Shown here piece by piece: positions 35,506 to 45,018 of a stretch of DNA of 64,000 nucleotides (its first letter is position 1; each line of letters begins with the position of its first letter). A program made the position numbers and the translations under genes. The DNA is from Chrysogorgia sp. JL179-B06 (taxonomy: Eukaryota > Cnidaria > Anthozoa > Scleralcyonacea > Chrysogorgiidae): NCBI GenBank assembly GCA_035772405.1, contig JAYKKM010000209.1, positions 2,638,501 through 2,702,500 of the forward strand, in the 5' to 3' direction. The notes below the pieces were generated by a model, which saw nothing but the letters and a program-made list of their open reading frames with translations, did no database searches and was not told where the DNA came from.

Positions 35506-35530
35506 CAATGTCAAAACCGTTTCAATAGAG

Positions 35531-35941
35531 GGTACGGGTAGTTTCCACAACAACGGTTTCAATGTCAAAGATGTCACAAGTGGAAACCTAACCCCCACCA
35601 TATTCAAGAATAAAATCGCGCGGTATAACACTTCATCGAAATTGAGTAACTTCAACACGTTTAGCTATGAACAGCCCCGAGCCGATCCTCCTGTTACAGC
35701 TCCTCACATCCGTCCGCCTCCAGATCCTGTTGTACCATCCGACCCCCCCCCCCCCAAAGTGCTATCGGACGAAACATATTATCTAACTAACTGTAATAGC
35801 TTAGTGATGTTGGGGGACGCTGTTGTACACGTAACTCGCGGACAAATTGCAGGGTATCCAAATATATTCACCACTAAAGCTGGTGTAGTTTTATCAAACT
35901 ATGATACATTCGATGTTAAAATTTGGTATTTAAATCAATAA
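35531..35941 (+). CDS. G6 proline-rich protein exon, copy A
   Basis: An open frame of about 136 codons to the stop at 35939. After 'GSFHNNGFNVKDVTSGNLTP' comes a proline-rich linker ('PHIRPPPDPVVPSDPPPP', encoded by a C homopolymer near 35743-35755), then 'NSLVMLGDAVVHVTRGQIAG' and 'YDTFDVKIWYLNQ'. The acceptor is a candidate only ('ttcaatagag', in phase with R5). Alternatively an upstream in-frame ATG at 35470 could start it, which would overlap S1 on the other strand. The beta-rich C-terminus looks like a folded domain, possibly structural. Unknown function. Confidence 0.5.
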   Translation, partial: GTGSFHNNGFNVKDVTSGNLTPTIFKNKIARYNTSSKLSNFNTFSYEQPRADPPVTAPHIRPPPDPVVPSDPPPPKVLSDETYYLTNCNSLVMLGDAVVHVTRGQIAGYPNIFTTKAGVVLSNYDTFDVKIWYLNQ

Positions 35942-36085
35942 TTTTTAAACAGTTGCCTACAGGTTTCAAATTTTTTTCTTGTAAACTTTTATTTAACTTT
36001 TAAAACCGTTGCCTACAGGTTTCAAATTTTTCACAACTTTTCTTATTTTTGTTGTTTCTTATTTGTCGTTTTCTATTATTTCTAG
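35942..36085. other. G6-G7 spacer with a repeated 25-bp motif
   Basis: 'gttgcctacaggtttcaaat' followed by T's occurs twice (about 35954 and 36012). The segment ends in a pyrimidine-rich tract and TAG, a candidate splice acceptor for G7. The same pair is present in every copy. Confidence 0.6.
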
Positions 36086-36687
36086 TGAATCTAATAGGAG
36101 GTATTCTGGAAGGGGATCTAAGACGTAAACCAAATTTTGATCCATCGGCAGCGTTACGTAAAAGATCAGAAGCACTTTACGTAGACATGCTTGAAAAGTG
36201 GTCGTCTCTACCACAACAAATACAAGAAAGTATGAGAGACGATATAAATGCCACGCAGGCACTTTACCTCGATCAAGGAGTTGGCTCGATGAAATCATTG
36301 TCTCGAATGATAGCCATCCTAAAGTCATTGAAGAAACAACATAACAACAAGCCGATTCCTAAATTGCAATTAATGCCTTCTAAAAAGGATATTCAGGCCA
36401 AAGACGTTTATAATTGGATGGACAACCACCCCCCACAATGGATAACAGGAAGCGAAAGCATTGGAGGAACAGATCTTCCATCTTTTAACTCGTTCCGTTC
36501 CCTTCCCCGTTGGGTAGTAGTTTTAGTGATAACTCGGGGTACCAGCTGGGTGGTAGTGATAACTCGGGGTACCAGCTGGGTACCCCCCCCCCTTGATTTT
36601 AAATTACCATCTAGTACCCCATACGAAAGTGGGTATAAATCCATGATTAATTATCTAGATGTGATAGATAGCGATGCAAGTTTGTAA
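36086..36687 (+). CDS. G7 protein with hypervariable repeat, copy A
   Basis: The frame follows a candidate acceptor ('tctattatttctag') and begins 'NLIGGILEGDLRRKPNFDPS'. A helical, charged middle ('LKSLKKQHNNKPIPKLQLMP') leads to 'NWMDNHPPQWITGSESIGGT'. A variable segment built from 'gataactcggggtaccagct' units follows, then the conserved end 'YKSMINYLDVIDSDASL'. No ATG lies directly at the conserved start, so a short upstream exon is probable. It converges on the helicase gene, with about 12 bases between the two stop codons. Function unknown. Confidence 0.55.
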
Positions 36688-36699
36688 ATAATATTTATT

Positions 36700-39690
36700 T
36701 TATTTTGTATACTTAACAATAGTATCTAGAAACCAGTGTGGCAAATATCTATACTCTAATGTCCAAATCTCAGCATTCATGTCTAACGGGCGTTTGTTAG
36801 GCCATCCCATTTTGTATTTAATATCATTTTCGCTTGTTCCTTTGTTCATTTCGTCTAGAATCAACTCTTTTAAATCTAACCGTCGTCTATCCAAATCTGC
36901 TCTGTTTTCATACCCCATCGACATCATCATTACGGTATCTGCTTTACCAACTCTTTCTAATGCAATTTCAAGACTAAATTGAACACTTGGTTGTTCAATC
37001 AGTTTCTCTTTTTGAACATTTCTAATTTCTAACATTTTAAAAATGCCTCTTTCTCGTAAATAGCATTGTATAACGCCGTATTGAATATCCCCCAATTCTT
37101 GCTGGCTTTCGAACATGTAAAGCGGATCGCGGCTAACCATCTTAGCGATTCTCTCGTCTAGTTCTCGTATGTCATCCTCCCACAAGTAGCTGTTAAGGCT
37201 AAAAAATGAAATACATAAAATATAAATACATGAATTAATGTAAATACAAACAAATACACGTCAAAACACCGTTGAGACACCGATGAGAAACGTTAAATTT
37301 CGTGTTTTTTTCCGTTAAATACATGAATTAATGGTGTATCAATGGGTGTATCAATGGTGTATCAAATACAATCCGGGAGTCCCCCCTCGACAAAATCACT
37401 TACGTTTTCGCTGGTCTTTGGTATTCTATCTTTCTTCCGATCATTTTCTCATACCAAAAGCTTCGAGGGAGGTTGTTGTTGTGTTGTTTGACATCGTTGT
37501 CCCACATTATCCTTAATAAAAATACCAATTGTTTTTGGAATCTCCATCCAACAACAGAGTTTCTCGCCTTTCACAACTCGAATGCCCAAAAAAATACTTT
37601 GCTTGAACAAAGTATTATTTTTAGCCGTCGAGTGGTGAAGAACAAGAGACTCTGCTCCAGCTGAAGATAAGGATGACTTCTCGTTATAACATATATATTG
37701 AAGTGCAAGGATAAGGGGTTGTGGGAGGGTGCGCACGCACGCATCTTACCTGTCTTGTTCGCTGATGATGCAACCGAGAAGCGAATATGCTTGCCTAGCA
37801 ACGGGATTGTAGGTGAAACAACTCACTAACAACCCAGCAAAGGCCACTGTTAACTCCACCGGTATCTTGCCAGATAGAAACACGATATTAGTCGCTTTGG
37901 TGAACGTATACCACCTGCCCCTACTCTTTAACTCCTTGAAACGCGTAGATTGTAAGGTTGCATCTTTCTCATTCGTTGTGATAAAATAACCAACAGGTTT
38001 CGTATTCCGTTGCGGGTGTCCATATTTTCTAGCACCGATGATAGCCTCACCTTCTAAGACGTTTCTATTTTCAGACAGGAAATGAAATATACCTATAGAC
38101 GCGTCGTTACAAATGGCCACATCGTAGCCACTCGTGTACGCAGCTAACTGTTCAGCAGTTAGAAAATCGCTGGTGAAGGAGAAAGCGTTTACACATCTCG
38201 CTAAAAGAGTGCTTATCAAACTCTTACCAGAACCACAACATCCATGTAACACAATAATATTCTCCCTATTATTACTTTTCAACAACAAAGCGGCCATCAA
38301 ATATCGAAAGAAAACGATGTAGCTATAACCATTTGTCTCGAAAATCAGACGCAATTTGTTTGCCCATTGTTTCACAACTCTCAGATCCACAACTGACTGT
38401 TCCAAATCAGAGTTAGCGTAAATACCTAAACATCTTATCCTTTCAGGGGTCAACATCATCAAGTCATACCAACATCTAACCTTCTCGTAACAATCTGGTA
38501 CTCGTGTATTCCCTAATTTAATACCATTTGCCCACTCCGCTGCGTCACTTAAAATTTTGAGATTGTTCTCCTTTGTGTGCCACAACACTTGGTAGTTACC
38601 CCCAAGATTGTGATAATCACTATTATCGTTAATAAACCTGAATATTGAACCTCGATCATATAGACCTTGTAGTTGGCAAAGGCGACGCCAATAGTAGTGA
38701 TCAACCTTCAATTGCAATTGGCTTATATCATACGTTCCTATGATAACTTGCGCCACCTGCTCTATGTACGTGTACATAGCTGTGATATTTATCACAGTGT
38801 GCTTATTCATAAACAATGGCAATTTAGGAATATTTTTTTTTACGTACGCAAGAACAGCAATGACACAAAACTGATCGATAGGAAAAATATACACGGCCTC
38901 GAAAACGCTACTAAGCTTTGAAATAAAATCGTCAACCTCCATCGCACCGCAAACAAAAGATTTGAAGGTGAGGCTAAACATCGCTGCCTTCTCGCTACCA
39001 CCGCAGCCACGTGAGCAATACTCCATTCTATGGCGGGAAAAATGCCGTTTAAGGTTAATACTCTATAAACACTAAACCCCCCGGTATTTCAAATTTGGGG
39101 GGAAATTTTAAATTAATTTTCGAAACTTACGTTTCTGGAACTGGACTATCACTTTGGTAGTTTGCCTCCACAGACAACACAAAGCATGGCGATAACGTCG
39201 TTTTCATAGCGTTTAATAGAGGGTACGGGTAGTTTCCAGACAACCAAACCACTGCGTCTGAATGTATCATACCGTCTACCTCCGGTGGAAGACCCTCGTC
39301 TCCAAGGTATCCTCCGTCTAGCGTCGAATACTTCATATTCGTGATGGCGACATATTCCCTGATGGTCAAGTCGTTAGTCAAGGAATACAACTCTTGTTGC
39401 CGCACGGTTAGACACTCAATCGAGCTTGGGTAGCTATAACCGACCGCCGGTCTCTCACACGCTACTGGCGGCGTAGCGTCGAACTCTTCCCCATAGCTAA
39501 CATCCTCTTCCTCGTGGATAGAATTAGCATCTAGGTCACACGCGTTGTCTTCTCCGTCGCCCTCCTCGTCTATAAACGCTACGTCTTACGCTGTTTCAGA
39601 TAGGTCATCAATATCTTCATTGACTTCGCCTTCCGCTAACGCTTCATCGTCAAGGAAGACTAACTTTCTACGTTTGCTCGAACCGAGCAT
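36700..39690 (-). pseudogene. SF3 replicative helicase, four inferred exons, copy A
   Basis: Inferred exons are 39690-39131, 39027-37750, 37562-37404 and 37189-36700, with GT-AG introns of 103, 187 and 214 bp. Their sum is 2487 nt, exactly 829 codons including the stop. Exon 1 starts with a basic NLS-like 'MLGSSKRRKL' followed by an acidic region. Exon 2 carries the SF3 Walker A 'HGCCGSGKS', a candidate Walker B region 'YDVAICNDAS' and motif C 'VGYFITTNEKD'. Exons 3 and 4 form the C-terminal part ('ELDERIAKMVSRDPLYM'). The enzyme would melt the origin and unwind DNA as a hexamer in the nucleus. Copy A has a TAA in exon 1 near 39585. The acidic/NLS N-terminus recalls papilloma- and polyomavirus initiators in layout only. 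Confidence 0.75.
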
Positions 39691-39967
39691 GACGACGAAC
39701 TGCAAGGTTTTCGCATGCGCTGAAAGAACTTATTTGTTACGCATGCGTAAAAGCTCGGATTTCGTTTCCGCAACATGTTTATCGACGTTAAGCAAATGTA
39801 AGGAAACTCTACCCTCATTTTTATTCACTGGAGATGAGCGCACTATCTTCTGACTTTTTCTTGTATATCATCTACAAGCCTGGGCCAGAAGATAGTCGAT
39901 TTTGTCTCTGGTCAAAACACAAAGAAAAGGGAAAACATTTTTTATTAAAAATCTTCATTTAAAAATT

Positions 39968-40252
39968 TCACAGCTTCATCATGTCGTTCATTTGATCGTT
40001 CATTTTAACAACGCCAATCAATAGATTAGCGATTACGTCTATTGGGATTTGTCCGTTGTGGCGCCTTTGCGCTCTGTCGAGACATCCGGCAAACGTCTTT
40101 ACAACTTCTTCTCTGAACTGGTATTTCCCTGGGGTAAGGTAACCAACTGAATCCCCTTTCCGTTGCCAATGCTCATCGTTATCGATACGCCTGCGTTTAG
40201 GGCTGCTTTCAGAAACTTGGTCGCCACTTTCATCCTTTGTCTTCGTCGCCAT
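39968..40252 (-). CDS. L2 small basic protein (94 aa)
   Basis: It starts 'MATKTKDESGDQVSESSPKR', with a 'PKRRR' nuclear-localisation-like motif, and continues 'GYLTPGKYQFREEVVKTFAG' into a hydrophobic, Met-rich end. Its first 50 codons overlap the second exon of L1 in another frame (40099-40252). It is open in copies B and C, with an in-frame four-codon difference near the end. Probably a nuclear accessory protein; no family recognised. Confidence 0.55.
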   Translation of the reverse strand: MATKTKDESGDQVSESSPKRRRIDNDEHWQRKGDSVGYLTPGKYQFREEVVKTFAGCLDRAQRRHNGQIPIDVIANLLIGVVKMNDQMNDMMKL

Positions 40253-40620
40253 TTCTCCAACATAGTCAACCGGATCGACTTCTTCTCCAGATAACTCATC
40301 ACTAACGATTCCAACACGAACCGAATCGCTTCTACGCTAGCAGAGAAGAGAAGATAATAAGCGAACGAACAAAGCAGTAAAGCAGTATTAAATTAAACAG
40401 CAGCTTACCCAGGCGCAATCAAAGATACGACGGTCGCGGCGGCGTACCCGTCTACCTGATCTTCATGTTGGGTAACCTTAACCGTTTTCTCATCTTTAAA
40501 ATGTTCTTTGAGCTTCGGGAAACGATCTAGCAAACTCGCCAAGATAATAGCAGCGTCAGCGTTTCCATCGGCGTCTTTTTGTCCGCGTTCCATTTTGTGT
40601 GGGTCAGACACTCTACCCAT
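40099..40620 (-). CDS. L1 spliced leftward protein (~149 aa)
   Basis: Exon 1 (40620-40409) starts 'MGRVSDPHKMERGQKD', includes 'AAIILASLLDRFPKLKEHFK', and ends at the donor CTGG|GTAAGC. A 72-bp intron (40337-40408) ends in a pyrimidine-rich tract and CTAG. Exon 2 continues in phase with 'RFVLESLVMSYLEKKSIRLT' and stops at 40099. It is the first gene leftward of the control region, with its ATG inside the first iteron, so it is probably an early, regulatory product. A duplicated iteron upstream creates an extra ATG with a seven-codon upstream frame. Unknown family. Confidence 0.55.
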
Positions 40621-40866
40621 CTCACTCAGAGTGAAGAGCAGTTACCCATCTCACTCAGAGTGAAGAGCGGTTTCATATATCATGACCTATTTCCGCCTAT
40701 ATATATCATATATCTATTTCCGCCTTGAAAAGTAAAAGTAAAAATATATAGTGTTCCAGGGGGTATCAAGTAGCGTGATACGATATATCGCTGACAGCCT
40801 CCCCCTGGAACGCGTATAAACGCACACAGAACGCTGAAACCGAAAGTAGTTTCGGTTTTCGCCAAG
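40615..40866. promoter_or_regulatory. Control region B: divergent promoter and candidate origin
   Basis: Same elements as control region A: iterons at 40615-40643 and 40644-40672, inverted arms at 40753-40763 and 40801-40811, and the AAACCGAAA hairpin just before the ATG at 40867. It has an extra 'tatttccgcc' duplication near 40690-40722 that A lacks. Confidence 0.6.
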
Positions 40867-41743
40867 ATGGCGGACAAAAGAAAAAAGTATCGCTACAAAC
40901 CTGGTACGGTCGTTGAGGGAAATAAAACATTATCAGAGAACGACTAACCCGCTAATCCCTTTGGCCCGTGTGAAAACTCTCGTTAAAGAGATTGTACAAT
41001 CCATAAACCCGTGCTTACGAATGCAAGTTTCGGCTGTTGAGGCCCTTCGATGCGGCTGTGAAGATTATATGGTAAAGTTTTTTGAAAATACTAACGACGC
41101 GGCGATACACGCTGGACGAGTTACAATTTCGCCGAGAGACGCTCGCTTGGTTAAATGTATTATGCGTGCATCGTCGATTGCATCGCCGCCTGTGTTTTTA
41201 TCGTCGCCTGCGCCGAAGAAGGTTTCAAAGCCGAAGCCGAACTTCTGGACTGAGAATAGTATTCCTGGGTTGGATAACGACGGTGTTGAGTTGGATCTTG
41301 ACATGGTAGCGCAAGTAGCCAACTATGTGTTAAAACACACAAGTATTGATCATATACAACTTGATGATTCCGTTCGTGAACTGGTAGTTGGTAATCGGTC
41401 GTTGCGCAGTCCATCGACTGCGGATATTGAACGTGTTTTACAAAAACGAACATGCTTTGGTCCATTTGCTGAATCAGTTATAGAGAAGCTAAGAGAAATA
41501 GAACTTGCCATGTTCCCTCCTCCCAAGGCGGGAGAAGCACTATACGACCTCCCCACCGTCGCTTTTAACTTAGGGACGCTACACTATCTGTTGACGATGA
41601 TTGTTTCTCGAGTTGGTAATTTATCACTCTCTCAGGCCAGCGCGGCATTGTTACTACCTTACGACTATGAAGTAGAAATAAACACCGGAAAATGCACTTT
41701 CACGTTCGAAGATATTAGTATTAACGAATCGGTTTTATTGTGA
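40867..41743 (+). CDS. Histone H3-like protein with C-terminal extension
   Basis: After 'MADKRKK' the protein has 'RYKPGTV' (H3: RYRPGTV), then, in the +1 frame, 'REIKHYQRTTNPLI' (H3: REIRRYQ), 'AVEALRCGCEDYMVKFFENT' and 'NDAAIHAGRVTISPRDARLV'. These match the H3 alphaN helix and histone fold in order. The modifiable H3 tail is absent: the protein starts at about H3 residue 36. A C-terminal extension of about 170 aa follows, with a weakly H2A-like helix-strand pattern near its end. The frame shifts once near 40912 in every copy, so expression needs frameshifting, undetected RNA processing, or is lost. Likely role: nuclear DNA compaction or chromatin mimicry, inferred. Confidence 0.8.
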
Positions 41744-41780
41744 ATGGGTTCGGGGGGGGATAATTATTTTTAATGAGGAA

Positions 41781-42818
41781 ATGGACGCAAATCTTGTGGC
41801 AGCGCTTTGTAAGTGTTGTGTGTCTTTGAATAAAATAGTTCGATAAACTGTGTCTCATAGTTTTTTACTTGTGTAGGCGCGCTATTTTGGTGTGAATCGG
41901 AAGAGATTGGTTACCTATGTGGTGTATTACGTCTACCTTATCTCGCCCATTGGCCGAGAAAGATTTTGTGTGCCAGGTTAAGAAATAGTAAGATTCCGCG
42001 TAACCGAATATACAATAAGTGGGTGGTCCATGTTGTATTGGTTACAACGTCAAGAACTGTTTTAAGATTCAGGGATGCGACATACGAGTTCCCCTTCATT
42101 GTCAAACCTGTAGCTTTTTATTTAGACGGTAAAAACCTCATTGCTGTCGCTAGTTCGTCTGGGAACGAGGAGCAGTTTACCTGCCACTGTAAGAAATATA
42201 GCGTTTTCACAAAGCCTCGAAGTGTGTGGGTAGCGGAATCGTATTGAGAAGGGATTCTGTTCCTTTCTTACAAATCCATCCTTATAATGGTTGTGGAGTG
42301 ACTGTTATGAAACAGCTATACGATTACTTTCACGGAAGACAAATGGCTGTTCACTTGTTGTTTGTGATGTACGATTTCCCACTTTTAGCAGACGCCTTAG
42401 CTGTTTACTCCCACAACGAATTGTTCTCGCTGGAGTTATGCGATCAGTTATATCCGCGTTGTGTAGATGCCACCAGCATAATATCAAATCCATACTACAG
42501 ACAAACAGATCCGGAGTAGTCTTCAAAGCTAGCGCTATAGATGTGGTTTGTTCCCAACGCAATTGCAATGAGACTAGTCTTGCCGTAAATAGCTTGTACG
42601 CACTAGCGAATATAGAGATCGAATTCGAGAAATGTGATGAGAATGCCAGAACAGCGAATCCCTTGGTTATTACCAAATATGAAAGTATGGATTGCCAAGG
42701 AATATCGATCATTAGCTGTAATACGATAGTGCGTGTTTTGTGCTGCGATGATTACCAGCGGTTCACGTTACCTATCAAGTCTGTAACCTTACCTTGGGGT
42801 CAAGTAAGGCACAACTAG
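41781..42818 (+). pseudogene. R2 cysteine-rich protein, copy B (two deletions)
   Basis: Same exon layout as copy C (51621-52702). It lacks about 25 bases encoding the 'CVCVAFKYSVF' region near 42196 and about 16 bases near 42415 relative to C. Both break the frame, leaving a 93-codon N-terminal part and a separate C-terminal frame. Confidence 0.65.
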
Positions 42819-42821
42819 ACA

Positions 42822-43103
42822 ATGTCTAAGGTTCCCTCTTTCAGTTTGTCAGTACGACTACAGCATTTGAATGGTTCGTTGACGGCGTTGCCAATTACGG
42901 AGATACCTGTTGGACATAATAAGATAACGAAATCGTGGGTCGCATCACAAAATTTGTTGTTGCAAATCAATAAAAAGGAACAAATTTACATATTTTACGG
43001 AGGCGGTTCCGCTTATAGACAACCAACCATTAACGGATGTTATTTACAGAAGAAGGAGGACGGAACAATGATATTCCTTAGAAATGAATTTATCTGCGCA
43101 TAA
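42822..43103 (+). CDS. R3 small protein, 93 aa
   Basis: It starts 'MSKVPSFSLSVRLQHLNGSL', three bases after the R2 stop, and ends 'MIFLRNEFICA', overlapping the R4 start by 20 bases. Strand-and-turn-rich composition, no signal peptide or known motif. This is the longest version; A and C are shifted or truncated. Tight spacing with R2 and R4 suggests one polycistronic or alternatively spliced rightward transcript. Confidence 0.5.
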   Translation: MSKVPSFSLSVRLQHLNGSLTALPITEIPVGHNKITKSWVASQNLLLQINKKEQIYIFYGGGSAYRQPTINGCYLQKKEDGTMIFLRNEFICA

Positions 43104-43680
43104 AGTCTTTTGTCCTAAACTGGTTCATTTAAAGAGCGGTGATTTGTTCGAATGCCAACAAAGCGACCTTTTGGAACATAAATGGCGCGAGTTGAAATTT
43201 AACCAAAGACTTGATGGATTTGAAGCGACTTACGAAACATATTTGGCTTTGTATGATACTGTTACTCGGATAAATTTTATACAAAGACACGTGACCCACG
43301 CATGTGGCTTGGCTGTTTACCCTCGATATTGTAGTGGCTTCGTCGAAATGTTTCAACCCTTCGTCCTGCCATTTGTTCTATTCGAGAAGTTTAGAACGAA
43401 GCACATACATGAGTGTGAAAATGAAGAACATGAACTTAGTTGTGCTGGGTTTGTCTGCGACAAGAGCAAAGCAAGACAACAAAGATTGAAGATATCCATG
43501 CTAATTAATTTCTGTATGAACTATAAAACATACATGAACAATAACGCCGATGTGTTTAACGATATTTGGACCGCGCAATTTGACCTGTCTATAGATGCAG
43601 AAACGCTTGACAACCTCTTCCCTCTAGACTTGTGTGAATGTGTGACTTGTAAATTAAAACCGCATGCATGTTGTGTGTAA
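43084..43680 (+). CDS. R4 protein, copy B (198 aa)
   Basis: Full-length counterpart of 28084-28683, missing one Asp codon and with an Arg-to-His change near residue 124. Open frame, so the three-copy preservation includes this one. Confidence 0.7.
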   Translation: MNLSAHKVFCPKLVHLKSGDLFECQQSDLLEHKWRELKFNQRLDGFEATYETYLALYDTVTRINFIQRHVTHACGLAVYPRYCSGFVEMFQPFVLPFVLFEKFRTKHIHECENEEHELSCAGFVCDKSKARQQRLKISMLINFCMNYKTYMNNNADVFNDIWTAQFDLSIDAETLDNLFPLDLCECVTCKLKPHACCV

Positions 43681-43758
43681 ATGAAATATGATATATTAAA
43701 AATTTTGACGGTTGGATTTTGAAATTCAATCACAACGGTTTCGAAACTCATCTAAATA

Positions 43759-43881
43759 ATGTCAGATATAATGTCTCCTGAACAGGCAGTACCTCCTATC
43801 CACGTAGGTGTTAAAGAAGAAAGAGAAAACATACGAAAAATGGATATACGAAAAATGGATATCAAGCGTTTAACAATTCAG
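43759..43881 (+). CDS. R5 short exon, copy B
   Basis: Counterpart of 28762-28854 with ten extra codons from a duplicated 15-bp unit. The candidate donor TCAG|GTAATA follows. Without splicing the frame stops at 43957. Confidence 0.4.
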
Positions 43882-44316
43882 GTAATAGTTCTTGATTTAC
43901 ATTCAAAATGTTTGCTAGTTCGCGGCGATTGTCACCTACTGTCGGAGACAAAATATTAATACATTCAATAAACGTGAATCCTTTTTTACGTAAAACAAAA
44001 TACGCTATAGAGTATAGACCGCAATCGTTGGAGTCTACTCGTTGTATAGTTATGACGTTTCGAATTAACTTCTTTCCATTTATGAGCTTATGCCAACCAG
44101 GAACGTCGTAGTATAGCGTTTTGCTAGGATGTAGACCAAAGGAATCGAACAAGTATACTTTGTCATTTGTCTTCTCGATGGCAACCCAATGCCCTCTAGC
44201 CAAATGTTGTTTGTATCCATACGCTATACATGGTGGATTCAATTCGTTCAATACGTTAACGTCTATTTCCCCCAAGTCGTAAATTTTAGTAGTTTGCGGA
44301 CGCTGTCACTGTCCAT
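43862..44316 (-). CDS. Adenain-like protease, copy B
   Basis: The catalytic part (43862-44275) is complete, with 'GHWVAIE', 'YLFDSFG' and 'DSNDCGLYS'. The first 12 codons after the ATG at 44316 are out of frame because of a one-base shorter A-run than in copy D. Either a different start is used or this copy is inactive. See 59047-59508. Confidence 0.75.
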
Positions 44317-44993
44317 TATTTACATGTTATCGCTAAAGCTGTTCCTCCGTCTAGATTACCAAAGATGACATGCCCAGAGACGACACACACAATAAGAAGC
44401 TGTTCGGCTGTCGCCATAGACTGTTTCAAATTGGCTGTTACTTGGATGTTGTCAACTAAAAAAAATTAAAGAATAATTTAAATTAAGAAATATATTTCTT
44501 ATATTATTTATTTCTTATATATTTCTTATATATTTCTTATAATTTAGTTACCTTTAGTTGGTATATAGGAGTGAGGAGAGTCTCCCATAGTCATTGGTGC
44601 GCTGACACCGGCTGACCGGTGGTTGGCGTGGAACTCGTCGGATGGAAGGCGATGGTTGGTGTCGTTGAAAACCGTTTTTACGTTTTCGTATAATATGACT
44701 TTGTTCGTAGTTAGACTCTCAACGTCTGTTGTGTCGTTGTTGTATGAGTAGTTAAATTGTGGAAAAGATATTTTCTTGAGTTCTATTCCCTTATACCAAC
44801 ACGCATTTTTAGCTGCCTGATTAGCGCAGGCAATAACAATTAATTTCAAATTAGACGCTTTGTTTGCTTGTGTGATAGCCTTGTCGGTAGACACTGTGTC
44901 ACTATTTGCTGAAATGCTGGTAGCGTTCGTCACAACTTTTGTATAAGGAAATGTGTATGGGTGTGACTTCAAAATTTCCTCTAAACGCATCAT
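44316..44993 (-). CDS. S1 spliced protein, copy B
   Basis: Exons 44993-44552 (442 nt) and 44455-44316 (140 nt) sum to 582 nt, in phase. It lacks the 'LYLF' codons of copy A. Its stop (TAA) overlaps the protease ATG as TAATG. Confidence 0.6.
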
Positions 44994-45018
44994 CAATGTC
45001 AAAACCGTTTCAATAGAG

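Larger units (their letters stand above)
25416..40614. repeat. Array copy A (carries a hAT insertion)
   Basis: It begins truncated at 25416 inside the leftward L1 exon, contains its own control region, and runs to the control region of copy B. Its protease is split by the hAT element. Its H3-like, cysteine-rich and helicase genes carry frameshifts or stops. Confidence 0.8.

Noticed and set aside
35465..35658. Full plus-strand 158-codon frame and full minus-strand 202-codon frame both as written
   Set aside because: They overlap on opposite strands; using the minus ATG at 35505 and a G6 exon from about 35531 removes the overlap.
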